Positions 8,411 to 17,047 of a stretch of 64,000 nt of DNA are shown here, piece after piece. Both the position numbers and the translations under genes were made by a program. The notes below the pieces were generated by a model. The model was not told the origin of the DNA. It saw only the letters and a program-made list of their open reading frames with translations, and did no database searches. Source of the DNA: Desulfobaccales bacterium. Its GTDB lineage: Bacteria > Desulfobacterota > Desulfobaccia > Desulfobaccales > 0-14-0-80-60-11. Position 1 is the first letter of the stretch. Every line of letters starts with the position of its first letter. Where the stretch lies: NCBI GenBank assembly GCA_037481655.1, contig JBBFLF010000015.1:1-64000 (forward strand). Reading direction: 5' to 3'.

Positions 8411-9134
8411 CCCCCGCAGCAATCCCGACGGCTCCGTGGTTCTGGCCAGAAACCTGAGTATGGTGTATCCCAACGGCGCCGGGGACATCGAGGTGCTCAG
8501 GGGAGTGAGCCTCAGCCTCTTTCCCGGGGAGATGCTGGCCATCATGGGCCCCTCGGGGTCCGGCAAATCCACCCTTCTCTACATCCTGGGCCTGTTGCTG
8601 AGACCCACCGGCGGCTCCTACTGGCTGGCGGGCCAGGACGTCCTCGCCCTGGACCGGGCCGGTCAGGCCCTCTGCCGCCGGGAACGCCTGGGCTTTGTCT
8701 TTCAGACCTGTGATCTCCTGGAAAATTCCACGGTCTATGAAAATCTCGAATTTCCCCTCATCTATGCCGGGGTGCCTCCCCGGGAACGCCGGGAGCGCAT
8801 TTTGGCCGCCCTGGAGCAGGTCAACCTGGGGCATCGCCTCCGGCACGCCGCCAACCGACTCTCCGGTGGGGAGCGCCAGCGGGTGGCGGTGGCCCGGGCC
8901 CTGGTGAACCGCCCCCAGGTCATTCTGGCGGATGAGCCCACCGGGCAGTTGGATCACCGACAGGGCCATCTGGTGATGGATCACTTTGAGGCCGTGGCCG
9001 TCGGGGGCACCGCGGTCGTTGTGGTCACCCATGATCCTGACATCGCGGCCCGGTGCCATCGGGTCTGTCCCTTGAAAGACGGTCGCCTCGTGGCAGCTTC
9101 GACTCAGGCGCAAGGATGGGCGGCGGATGGCTGA
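8403..9134 (+). CDS. ABC transporter ATP-binding protein, LolD/MacB type
   Basis: The protein has 243 residues. Walker A is MGPSGSGKSTLL, the Q-loop FVFQTCDLL, the signature LSGGERQRVAVARAL, Walker B VILADEPTGQLD, and the switch histidine VVVVTHD. The preference for PNGAGDIEVLRGVSLSLFPG near the start fits the LolD/MacB group. ATG 8403 overlaps the permease stop codon by 8 bases, and its own stop overlaps the next start, so the three genes are tightly coupled. Confidence 0.9.
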   Translation: MNSPRSNPDGSVVLARNLSMVYPNGAGDIEVLRGVSLSLFPGEMLAIMGPSGSGKSTLLYILGLLLRPTGGSYWLAGQDVLALDRAGQALCRRERLGFVFQTCDLLENSTVYENLEFPLIYAGVPPRERRERILAALEQVNLGHRLRHAANRLSGGERQRVAVARALVNRPQVILADEPTGQLDHRQGHLVMDHFEAVAVGGTAVVVVTHDPDIAARCHRVCPLKDGRLVAASTQAQGWAADG

Positions 9135-10473
9135 ATCTCTGAATCGGCGCGTTAGGTGCCGGGCAGCCCGGCATTATCTGGGGGGCGTGATGGCGCTGAT
9201 GGCCCTCCTTTCCCTTCTCTCCCCCGCGGCCGCCGGCCCCGGCGCCACCGGGATCACGTCTCCTCCAGCTGACTTTACCACCCTGGTCGGTGTCGCCCTG
9301 CGGCAGTCCCCCTATTTCAGCCGCAGCGCCCTGGAAATCGAGGTCCGGCGGCTGGATGAAAAGGACAGCAAATCGGATTACCTGCCCACCATCACCCTGA
9401 GGACCAAATTTTATCCTCACCAGCCGGAGCGGGCCGGGGCGGTGAATCAGCGGGATTACTCCCTGGATGTGGCCATTGAGTCTTACAACCCCCTGGTGGC
9501 CCACTACAGCCTCAAGATCCGCCAGCTCCTCACCCGCCTGGCGGTGCTCTCGCACCTGCGGGTCATTGCCGATGGCCTGCGGCAATTGGGGAATGCCTTT
9601 CTGGAACTGGAGGCCCTGTCCCGGCTGGCGGGTATCCAGGACCGCCTGCTGGAGGTGAGCCGACGCCAGGAGACCTATGTCCGGCGCCTGTTGGAGCTGG
9701 GGGAGGTCACCCCCCTGGAGGTGAAGGTCGCAGCCCAGGAAGGCGAGGTGCTCAGGGGGGAGAAGGCCCGCCTGGCGGCGGCCCAGACCCGCCTGAAAGA
9801 GAGGCTGAGGGATTTTGTGGGCCTGAAGCCGGAGGAGCCCCTGGATCTCGACCTGCGGCAGGGGCGTAAACAAGTGTTGGGTTTAGGTGAGCCCCGGGAC
9901 TGGACCCAGCAGGAACCCCGCTCCTACGAGGCCCGCATGGAAGCCATCAAAAGGGAGCTGCAGTCCTGGAACATCACCCTGGCGAAACTGCGGCTTCTCC
10001 CGGGTTTGACGGCCGCGGTGCAGACTCCGGACCCCGTGGCCGTGACCGGGGTGCGGGGCTATTTCTTTTCCGTGGGCCTCACCTGGCCGGTATTTGACGG
10101 CTTCAAGCGCCTGAGGGATGTCACCCGGCAAAAGACCCTCCTGGCTCAGGCGGAGGCGGAGGGTGCCGTCAAAGAGAGCGATTTCCGCGCCCGCTGGCGG
10201 GAGGCGGTGGACAAACTTCAGGCCGCGGCCGCAGCCCGGGAGTTGGCCCGCTCCCAGGTGGAGCTGGCCCGCCTGAAGGAGCGCCAGGCGGAACTTCGGT
10301 TTCAGGGCGGCGAGCCCCTCTCGGTGGCCCTGGCCGCCCAACGCAGCCGGCTGGAGGCGGAAGCCCAGCTCATCTCCCGGGAATTGGAGCATGACCAGGC
10401 CTTGCTGGAGATGCGCGCCCTTTCCGGTGATCTGGTGAAAGCGTATGTCTCCGAGAGAGACTGGCTTCCTTAG
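9127..10473 (+). CDS. TolC-family outer membrane efflux protein
   Basis: The protein has 448 residues and an N-terminal export signal (MALMALLSLLSPAAAGPGAT). Two long, alanine-, leucine- and arginine-rich helical repeats follow, each around 200 residues, as in TolC-type channel proteins. The segment TRLKERLRDFVGL and the later LARSQVELARLKERQAELRF are typical coiled hairpins. It should form the outer membrane exit duct for the exporter encoded by the two preceding genes and the HlyD gene that follows. The start ATG 9127 overlaps the ATPase stop by 8 bases. There is no lipoprotein cysteine. Confidence 0.8.
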   Translation: MAESLNRRVRCRAARHYLGGVMALMALLSLLSPAAAGPGATGITSPPADFTTLVGVALRQSPYFSRSALEIEVRRLDEKDSKSDYLPTITLRTKFYPHQPERAGAVNQRDYSLDVAIESYNPLVAHYSLKIRQLLTRLAVLSHLRVIADGLRQLGNAFLELEALSRLAGIQDRLLEVSRRQETYVRRLLELGEVTPLEVKVAAQEGEVLRGEKARLAAAQTRLKERLRDFVGLKPEEPLDLDLRQGRKQVLGLGEPRDWTQQEPRSYEARMEAIKRELQSWNITLAKLRLLPGLTAAVQTPDPVAVTGVRGYFFSVGLTWPVFDGFKRLRDVTRQKTLLAQAEAEGAVKESDFRARWREAVDKLQAAAAARELARSQVELARLKERQAELRFQGGEPLSVALAAQRSRLEAEAQLISRELEHDQALLEMRALSGDLVKAYVSERDWLP

Positions 10474-10499
10474 CCACTTCCACACTCACAGGTGCCCTG

Positions 10500-11468
10500 A
10501 TGAAGGCCGGCCCTTTTGACACGCCTGCTCGCACCCCGATGAAACAGGTCCATTCCCCCGGTCGTCTGGCCGCTTGGCTGCTGCTGGCTTTATTTCTCCC
10601 TGCGAGCTCTGCGCTGGCCGCCCGGGAGGCGGAGGCCCCGGCCCGGGAGCCGGGGGAGGTGCAGATCATCGGCAAGCTCTCCTGTTCCCTGAAGCGGGCG
10701 GTGCTGTTGCCCTATGCCGCGGAAATTACTGCGCTGGCCGTAACCCCCGGGCAGGCGGTGCAGGCAGGGCAGGAGGTGGGCCGTTTTCGCCTCACCCCGG
10801 AGGCGATCCAGACCCTGCGCCGTCGCCTGGCGCCCCCCCGGGGTCCGGAGCTGGAGGCCCAGTTGGCGCAGCTGGACAAGGACCTGACCGCCGCCGAGGC
10901 CCGCTGGCATACCGCCCGGACCCTGGCCAAAGAGCAGCTGGCCTCCCGGCGGGAGCTGGCCGAGACGGAGAGGGCGGTCCAGTCCCTGCGACGCAGCCGC
11001 AGCGCCCTGGCCCACAGCCTGAGCGAAGAGCGGCGCCTGGTCCAGGAAGAGCGCCGGCTGGTCGCCCGGCAGTTGGGGGTATCCCTGCCGGCTGCCGGGG
11101 TTCCCACGGAGGGCCGCCTCGTCGCCCCCATCTCCGGCCATATCCTGTGGGTGCACCCCGAGCTTCGGGTAGGGGCGGAAATGAAGGGGGGCGAGCCGGT
11201 TCTCCAGGTGGGGGTCCTTGACCCCATGCTCCTCAGGGCCCGGGTGCATGAACGGGACTTGCCGTCCCTCAGCCCCGGGATGGAGGCCCGGGTGGCGGTG
11301 GACACCTTCCCCCAGCGCACCTTCACCGCCCGCCTGTCCCGCCTTCCCTGGTCCTCCCCGGGGGCGGTGGAGGAGCCGGCTTATTTTGAGGCCGAGTTTC
11401 TCCTCCCCAACCCGGACCTGGCGCTGAAGGAGGGCCTCAAGGCCACTATAATCCTGAAGAAACCCTGA
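10500..11468 (+). CDS. HlyD/RND-type periplasmic adaptor protein
   Basis: The protein has 322 residues. A signal-peptide-like stretch (RLAAWLLLALFLPASSALA) is followed by a lipoyl/barrel half-motif (VLLPYAAEITALAVTPGQAV) and a coiled-coil hairpin of about 80 residues rich in Glu, Arg and Ala. The second half-motif is GRLVAPISGHILWVHPELRV, and a beta-barrel region ends in LALKEGLKATIILKK. This is the membrane-fusion part of a tripartite exporter. ATG 10500 is used; ATG 10539 is also possible and would put the signal peptide closer to the start. It lies 26 bases after the TolC-like gene and is the last gene of the operon. Confidence 0.8.
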   Translation: MKAGPFDTPARTPMKQVHSPGRLAAWLLLALFLPASSALAAREAEAPAREPGEVQIIGKLSCSLKRAVLLPYAAEITALAVTPGQAVQAGQEVGRFRLTPEAIQTLRRRLAPPRGPELEAQLAQLDKDLTAAEARWHTARTLAKEQLASRRELAETERAVQSLRRSRSALAHSLSEERRLVQEERRLVARQLGVSLPAAGVPTEGRLVAPISGHILWVHPELRVGAEMKGGEPVLQVGVLDPMLLRARVHERDLPSLSPGMEARVAVDTFPQRTFTARLSRLPWSSPGAVEEPAYFEAEFLLPNPDLALKEGLKATIILKKP

Positions 11469-11666
11469 GGACCGGACCTGGTTGACCTGGATCGTCCTGA
11501 GATAGCCAAATGCCCGCCTGGCTGATCAGGCCGGACAAGCGTTGCCCACTGCCCCGCGAGCACGGGCTGCCCTTCCTTTGCTGCCACTGCGGGAGCTGTT
11601 GGATCTCCAGTTCCAGGTGAACGGCTGCAAAGCGGGTATCCGTTCCTCCTCCAGTCTGGTAATCCC

Positions 11667-12205
11667 TCAACCAGCAGAGATAGGCCAGTAGATATCCGGC
11701 AGGAGCCAGGTGGTCTCATCCAGCAGGGCATGCACGGTCAGTCCCTGTCGGTGGGCCTCCGCCAGATATTGCCCCAGCTTCGGGGCCAATCCATTCCCGG
11801 GGGCGATGAGGGCCCGGTTGAGACAGAGATAAACGGCCGTCACCCCCTTGTCCCGGGCCAGGGCGGGGACCCGCTCCAGTTCTCCGGCAATGATGAGGCG
11901 GTCCGGATAATAAAGTCAGACCGCCAGTGGCGGGGACGGGGCCTCAGCCGTTGGGGACTTTTAACGGGGGTAAGACCCCATTGGGACGAGCGCCGCAGGG
12001 CCTCCAGCCCCCGTCGGGCGCCGTCCTCTTCCGCGGCGCCGAGGATGAAAAGGTCGATGTGGAAGGATCCGTCCGGCGGCAGGCCTCCGGAGCTGCCCAC
12101 CAGCTTCAGGTCGGCAATCCCCGTCAGTCCTCCCAGGATCTCCTGATAGAGATCGGCATTTTCCACGATGACATAGGCACCGAAAGAGATTCTGGGTGAT
12201 TCCAT
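11667..12205 (-). pseudogene. Broken conserved hypothetical gene (frameshifted)
   Basis: On the reverse strand, ATG 12205 has aggag at good spacing and opens a protein-like frame (MESPRISFGAYVIVENADL ... GSFHIDLFILGAAEEDGARR). Around 11920-11980 this frame becomes arginine- and proline-rich nonsense. A different frame then reads convincingly to a TGA at 11667-11669: RLIIAGELERVPALARDKGV, TAVYLCLNRALIAPGNGLA and LTVHALLDETTWLLPD. The simplest reading is one gene broken by a frameshift or small deletion; two adjacent fragments are also possible. The family was not recognised. Confidence 0.5.
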
Positions 12206-12258
12206 TCCCCCACTCCTGAGCCCTCAGGCCCGATGCTTTGTCCTGCCATCGGCCGGTT

Positions 12259-12285
12259 GTGAAAAAACCTTAAATAAATTTTCAC
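12259..12285 (+). promoter_or_regulatory. Inverted repeat, possible operator of the second exporter operon
   Basis: The arms gtgaaaa and ttttcac are separated by 13 AT-rich bases, about 45 bases before the HlyD start codon. The AT-rich centre and the position fit a repressor site overlapping a promoter. In E. coli the related ybhGFSR genes are controlled by a TetR-type regulator; no regulator gene is seen here. Confidence 0.3.
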
Positions 12286-12329
12286 TTTCCTATGAAAATT
12301 CCGGTCCTGCCCTCCAAAGGCGTCATAAG

Positions 12330-13406
12330 ATGTCCGCCTCAGTTGACTCGGACGCGAGTTCGGGAAACAATAGAGGCATGCCTTCCCAAGAAGCCGACCT
12401 CCAAGTCAAGCCAAGAGCCTCAGTTCTGCGGCGTCTTCCGCTGGTGGTCCTGCTCCTCCTTCTGGCGGGGGGCGGCCTGTGGTGGTGGCAACGCCACAGC
12501 CTCCCCCAAGAGAGGGGCCTGCGCCTCACCGGCCACATCGAAGCCACCGAGACCCACCTGGGCTTCAAGGTTCCCGGCATCATCGCGGCCATTTATTTTG
12601 AGGAAGGTCAGGAGGTCCGAGCCGGGCAACTGGTGGCGGAGCTGGATGACCAGGACCTCAAGCAGGAGCTGGCCGCGGCGGAAGCCCGGCTGGCCGCCGC
12701 CCGGGCCAACCTGGCCCGGCTGGAGGCGGGCTACCGCCCCCAGGAGGTGCGGGAGGCCCAGGCCGCCGTGGGTCAGGCCCAGGCCGACTATGACGACAAG
12801 GAGCGGGAATTCCGGCGCTTTCAGGCCCTCTTTGAGCGCCGGGTGGTCGCCGCCCAGACCCGGGACCGGGCCGAAGCCGCCTTCCTCATGGCCCAGGAGG
12901 CCCTGAAGCGGGCCCAGGAGCGTTACGACCTGGTGCGCTCCGGGTTCCGAAAGGAGGACATCGAGCAGGGTCAGGCCGAGCTCCGGCAGGCCGAGGCGCA
13001 GCGGGAGCTGGCCCACACCCGTCTGGGCTACGCCCGCATCACCGCGCCGGTCACCGCCATCGTGCTCTCCCGGCCGGCGGAACCCGGCCAGGTGGCCCAG
13101 GTGGGGGCCACCGTTCTCACCCTGGGGGACCTGGACAACCTCTGGTTTGAAGGCTGGCTGCCGGAAACCCAGCTCGGGCAAGTGCGCTACGGCCAGAAGG
13201 CCCAGGTGACCACTGACTCATACCCGGGCAAGATCTACCCCGGCTGGGTCTCCTACATCGCCAGCAAGGCCGAGTTCACCCCCAAGATGGTGGAGACCTT
13301 CAAGGAGCGGGTCACCCTGGTCTACCGCACCAAGATCCGGGTGGAGAACCCCAACTACGAGCTCAAGCCGGGCATGCCGGCGGAGGCGGTGATCCTGCCG
13401 GAGTGA
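12330..13406 (+). CDS. HlyD-family periplasmic adaptor (YbhG-like)
   Basis: The protein has 358 residues. A single membrane anchor (LPLVVLLLLLAGGGLWWW) lies at residues 36-53. Next come the first barrel half (THLGFKVPGIIAAIYFEEGQ), a long coiled-coil hairpin (about residues 110-230, Ala/Glu/Arg-rich) and the second half (ARITAPVTAIVLSRPAEPGQ). The C-terminal part contains WFEGWLPETQLGQV and ELKPGMPAEAVILPE, close to YbhG-type adaptors. ATG 12330 has no clear ribosome-binding site; ATG 12378, preceded by agagg, is an alternative that keeps the anchor. It is the first gene of an ybhGFSR-like operon. Confidence 0.85.
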   Translation: MSASVDSDASSGNNRGMPSQEADLQVKPRASVLRRLPLVVLLLLLAGGGLWWWQRHSLPQERGLRLTGHIEATETHLGFKVPGIIAAIYFEEGQEVRAGQLVAELDDQDLKQELAAAEARLAAARANLARLEAGYRPQEVREAQAAVGQAQADYDDKEREFRRFQALFERRVVAAQTRDRAEAAFLMAQEALKRAQERYDLVRSGFRKEDIEQGQAELRQAEAQRELAHTRLGYARITAPVTAIVLSRPAEPGQVAQVGATVLTLGDLDNLWFEGWLPETQLGQVRYGQKAQVTTDSYPGKIYPGWVSYIASKAEFTPKMVETFKERVTLVYRTKIRVENPNYELKPGMPAEAVILPE

Positions 13407-13528
13407 GAGCGCCGGCCAAGGCTTTTGGGTTCGTTCTGCCCAATCTTTGCCGCTGGCCTGGCGGCACCCGGAGGGCAGGGAAGCAGAAATGCCTTGACCC
13501 TGCCCCGGCCCCCCAACTGGAAACGCCG

Positions 13529-14470
13529 ATGCAACCCATCATTGAGGTTCAGGGTCTGACCAAGGACTTCGGCCGCTTCCGGGCGGTGGACGGGGTGAGC
13601 TTCACGGTGTATCAGGGGGAGATCTTCGGTTTTCTCGGCCCCAACGGCGCCGGCAAGTCCACCACCATCCGCATGCTTCTGGGGCTGCTGCGGCCCAGCG
13701 GCGGCACCGGCCGGGTGGCAGGGTATGACCTAATCAGGGAGCAGGCCCGCATCAAGGCGAACGTGGGCTACATGTCCCAGCGCTTCAGCCTCTATGAGGA
13801 TCTCACCGCCGAGGAGAACCTGGAGTTCTTCGGCGGGGTCTACGGCCTCCCCGAGGAGCGCCTGCGGACCCGGATCGCCGAGGTGCTGGAGCTGGTGGGG
13901 CTGACGGCGCGACGCCGGGACCTGACCCGCACCTTGGCCTTGGGCCTGAAACAGCGGCTGGCCCTGGCCTCCGCCATGCTCCATGAGCCGCCCCTCCTCT
14001 TTTTGGATGAGCCCACCAGCGGCGTGGACCCCGTGGCCCGGCGCACCTTCTGGGACCTGATTTATCACCTGGCCTCCCAGGGGGTGACGGTCCTGGTGAC
14101 CACCCACTACCTGGATGAGGCGGAGTTCTGTGACCGGCTCATCCTCATTTCCCAAGGCCGGCTCATCGCCCAGGGCACTCCCCGGGAGCTGAAGGCCCAG
14201 GTGACGGATCGCCTCCTGGCGGTCTATCCCGATCCCGAGCGCTTGTCGGAGGCCCTGGCCGCGGCCCGGGAGATCCCCCAGGCCACCGAGGTGGCGGTCT
14301 TCGGCGCCGGCCTGCACGTGGCCTTTCCTCCGGAGGAACAGGGAGAGGCGCTCCTGGCCCAGGCCCTGGCGGCCCGGGGGGTGAAGATCCGGGAGCTCAA
14401 GCCAGTGTCCCCCACCCTGGAGGACGCCTTCATCGCCCTCACCCGCCGGGCCTCCCAGCACACCTCATGA
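13529..14470 (+). CDS. ABC transporter ATP-binding protein (drug/export type)
   Basis: The protein has 313 residues. Walker A is LGPNGAGKSTTIRML, the Q-loop region YMSQRFSLYEDLTAEENL, the signature LALGLKQRLALASAML, Walker B LLFLDEPTSGVDP, and the switch histidine TTHYLDEAEFCD. A C-terminal extension of about 80 residues with LLAVYPDPERL and PTLEDAFIALTR is usual in DrrA/YbhF-type exporters. ATG 13529 is chosen because the nucleotide-binding domain starts right after it; sequence upstream in frame has no domain character. Unlike E. coli YbhF it holds one nucleotide-binding domain, so it should act as a dimer. Confidence 0.88.
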   Translation: MQPIIEVQGLTKDFGRFRAVDGVSFTVYQGEIFGFLGPNGAGKSTTIRMLLGLLRPSGGTGRVAGYDLIREQARIKANVGYMSQRFSLYEDLTAEENLEFFGGVYGLPEERLRTRIAEVLELVGLTARRRDLTRTLALGLKQRLALASAMLHEPPLLFLDEPTSGVDPVARRTFWDLIYHLASQGVTVLVTTHYLDEAEFCDRLILISQGRLIAQGTPRELKAQVTDRLLAVYPDPERLSEALAAAREIPQATEVAVFGAGLHVAFPPEEQGEALLAQALAARGVKIRELKPVSPTLEDAFIALTRRASQHTS

Positions 14471-15600
14471 ACCTGCAGCGCACCCTGGCCGTTTTTCGCA
14501 AGGAGTTCATCCACATCAAACGGGATCCCTCCAGCCTGGTGCAGGCCATTCTCCTGCCGGTGATGCTCCTGTTGCTCTACGGCTACGCCCTCACCTTCGA
14601 CATCACCGAGGTGCCGGTGGCGGTCTGGGACCGGGAGCAGAGCCGGGCCTCCCGGGAGCTGGTCAACCGCTTCGGGGCCTCCCGCTACTTCACCGTGGCC
14701 TACCAGGTCCAGGGCTCCGAGGAGATCGCCCGGCTGCTGGACCGACGCCGCATCTGGCTGGCCTTGGTGCTGCCCCACGATTTCTCCCGTTATCTGGAGA
14801 CCGGAGAGCCGGCGCCGGTGCAGGCCATCGTGGACGGCACCGACGCCAACACCGCCAATATCATCTTGGGCTATGTGCAAGGAGTGCTGGCCGAATACAG
14901 CCGGGAGGTGGCGCAAAACCGCCTCCGGGCCCGGGGGTTTGACCGGCCCCTGGTGGAGCTCAAAAGCGAGGTTAGGGTGTGGTTCAATGAGGACCTGGAG
15001 AGCAGAAACTACATCGTCCCCGGCCTCATTGTGGTCATCATGACCATGGTGGGCTCGCTCCTCACCGCCCTCACCATCGTCCGGGAACGGGAGCGGGGCA
15101 GCATGGAGGGGCTCATTGCCACCCCCTTGAAGAAATGGGAGCTCATCTTCGGGAAACTGGGCCCCTACTTCCTCATCGGCATGGTGGACATGTTCATCGC
15201 CCTGGGGATGGGGAAGTTCCTCTTCGATGTGCCCTTGCGGGGCAGCGTCCCCCTCCTGATCGTGCTGTCCGCCCTCTTTCTGGTGGTGATGCTGGGCCAG
15301 GGGCTCCTTATTTCGGTCCTGTCCATCAACCAGCTCCAGGCCTACCAGATGGCCACCCTGTTCACCTTCCTGCCGGCGTTTCTGCTTTCCGGCTTTGTCT
15401 TTGCCATCAAACAGATGCCCCCGGCCCTGCAGCTGGTGAGTTATCTGGTGCCCTCCCGTTATTTCGTCACCATCTCCAAGGGCATCTACCTCAAGGGCGT
15501 CGGGCTCGCTCTGCTGTGGAGCGAGGTGCTGATCCTCCTGGCCTTTGCCGTCTTCTTTCTGGTGACGGCCCAGCGCCGGCTGGTCAAGAAGATCCGCTAA
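14467..15600 (+). CDS. ABC-2 type transporter permease 1
   Basis: The protein has 377 residues. RTLAVFRKEFIHIKRDPSSL at the N-terminus leads into a first membrane segment and then about 150 residues outside the membrane. Five more membrane segments follow, with the ABC-2 signature region RERERGSMEGLIATPLKKWE between the second and third. The segment SYLVPSRYFVTISKGIYLKG near the end is typical of YbhR/YbhS. It starts in an ATGA overlap with the ATPase stop codon. It should form half of the membrane channel with the next gene product. Confidence 0.87.
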   Translation: MNLQRTLAVFRKEFIHIKRDPSSLVQAILLPVMLLLLYGYALTFDITEVPVAVWDREQSRASRELVNRFGASRYFTVAYQVQGSEEIARLLDRRRIWLALVLPHDFSRYLETGEPAPVQAIVDGTDANTANIILGYVQGVLAEYSREVAQNRLRARGFDRPLVELKSEVRVWFNEDLESRNYIVPGLIVVIMTMVGSLLTALTIVRERERGSMEGLIATPLKKWELIFGKLGPYFLIGMVDMFIALGMGKFLFDVPLRGSVPLLIVLSALFLVVMLGQGLLISVLSINQLQAYQMATLFTFLPAFLLSGFVFAIKQMPPALQLVSYLVPSRYFVTISKGIYLKGVGLALLWSEVLILLAFAVFFLVTAQRRLVKKIR

Positions 15601-15650
15601 GGGCGGCCGAGGGACGCCTAGTCCCGGCCCTGTCCCAAGGAGCGCAAGGG

Positions 15651-16781
15651 ATGCTGAGACGACTGCGACGCATGGTGAAAAAGGAGCTCATCCAGGCGCT
15701 CAGGGACCCGCGCCTGAGGCTCTTCGTCATCCTGCCGCCCCTGATCCAGCTCATCATTTACGGCTATGCCATCAACTTCGACCTGAAGAACATCGACACC
15801 GGGGTGCTGGACCAGGACCTGAGCCGGGCCAGCCGCCAGCTCGTGAGCCGTTTTGCCGCCACCGAATATTTCGCCGTGAACCATTTTCTCCGGGAGCCGG
15901 GGGAGATCAGCCAGCTCATGGACCGTAACCGGGTGACCCTGGTCGTGCGCTTTGCCCAGGATTTCGGCCGGGAGCTGGCCGGCGGCCGGCCGGCCCGGCT
16001 GCAGCTCATCCTGGATGGCACCGACTCCAACAGTGCCCTGGTGGTGGCCCGCTACGCCGCCCAGGTGCTGGCGGACTATCAGGAGGAGCTGGCCGCGGCG
16101 CGGCTCAGTGCCCTGGGGCTGCCCCCGGAGCTGGCCCGGCCGGTGCGCCTGGAGCCCCGGGCCTGGTTCAATGAGAACCTCATCAGCCGCTGGTCCTTTG
16201 TGCCCGGGGTCATCGCCATGGTGGTCATGCTGGTGAGCCTGATGCTCACCGCCCTGGCGGTGGTGCGGGAAAAGGAGCTGGGCACCATGGAGCAGATTTT
16301 GGTGACGCCCTTGCGGCCGCTGGAATTTCTTTTGGGGAAGACCATCCCCTTTGTGCTCATTGCGCTGCTGGACGTGGTGCTGGTGACCCTGGTGGGGATC
16401 TATTGGTTCGAGGTGCCTTTCCGGGGCAGTCTGGCGGTGCTCTTTTTGGGGACGCTCTTTTTTCTCTTTAATTCCGTGGGCCTGGGGCTGCTCATCTCCA
16501 CGGTGTCCGCCACCCAGCAGCAGGCCATGATGGCGGGCACCTTCTTTTTTACGCCGGCCATTCTCTTGTCCGGGCTGGTCTTCCCCCTCCGCAACATGCC
16601 CGAGGCGGTGCAGTATCTCACCTATCTCAACCCCTTGCGGTATTTCATCATCATCATCCAGGATGTCTTCCTCAAAGGGGTGGGCCTGGAGGTGCTCTGG
16701 CCTCAGATGCTGGGCCTGGGGCTCCTGGGGTTGGCCCTGCTGACGTTCAGCGTGCTGCGCTCCCAGCGGCATCTGGGGTAA
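15651..16781 (+). CDS. ABC-2 type transporter permease 2
   Basis: The protein has 376 residues and is a paralogue of the preceding permease. RRMVKKELIQALRDPRLRLF is followed by a membrane segment, a large outside domain, then five segments with REKELGTMEQILVTPLRPLE. The closing part, LTYLNPLRYFIIIIQDVFLK, is also shared. The ATG is preceded by aaggag (15637-15642). It lies 50 bases after permease 1 and ends the operon. Together with the adaptor and ATPase it resembles the YbhGFSR exporter of E. coli; the substrate is unknown, and no TolC-like gene lies in this second operon. Confidence 0.87.
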   Translation: MLRRLRRMVKKELIQALRDPRLRLFVILPPLIQLIIYGYAINFDLKNIDTGVLDQDLSRASRQLVSRFAATEYFAVNHFLREPGEISQLMDRNRVTLVVRFAQDFGRELAGGRPARLQLILDGTDSNSALVVARYAAQVLADYQEELAAARLSALGLPPELARPVRLEPRAWFNENLISRWSFVPGVIAMVVMLVSLMLTALAVVREKELGTMEQILVTPLRPLEFLLGKTIPFVLIALLDVVLVTLVGIYWFEVPFRGSLAVLFLGTLFFLFNSVGLGLLISTVSATQQQAMMAGTFFFTPAILLSGLVFPLRNMPEAVQYLTYLNPLRYFIIIIQDVFLKGVGLEVLWPQMLGLGLLGLALLTFSVLRSQRHLG

Positions 16782-17047
16782 CGGCGGCCCCAGTATTTTA
16801 ACTATTCGTTAAAAAGTTAACTTACCTTACCGGGCGTCTGGACCTCCGGCCTGCCTTGAGTCCTACCGTTTTCCTTGGCATTTCTGCCGGCAAAATCATC
16901 AAAGTGTGCATTGTCCGGATTTAATTTTTCCCATAAGGTGTCGATACTGAAAAATAGCTGAACGGCAGATTATCCAGCCGTTTTTCTCTCCCCGTCTCTT
17001 CTCCGGAGGAGACCGAGGCCCTGCCACCCTCACCACCAGGAGGAGCT

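Noticed and set aside
16877-16897. Possible sigma-54 promoter before the octaheme gene
   Set aside because: The ttggca and following ggc have the wrong spacing for the GG and GC elements.
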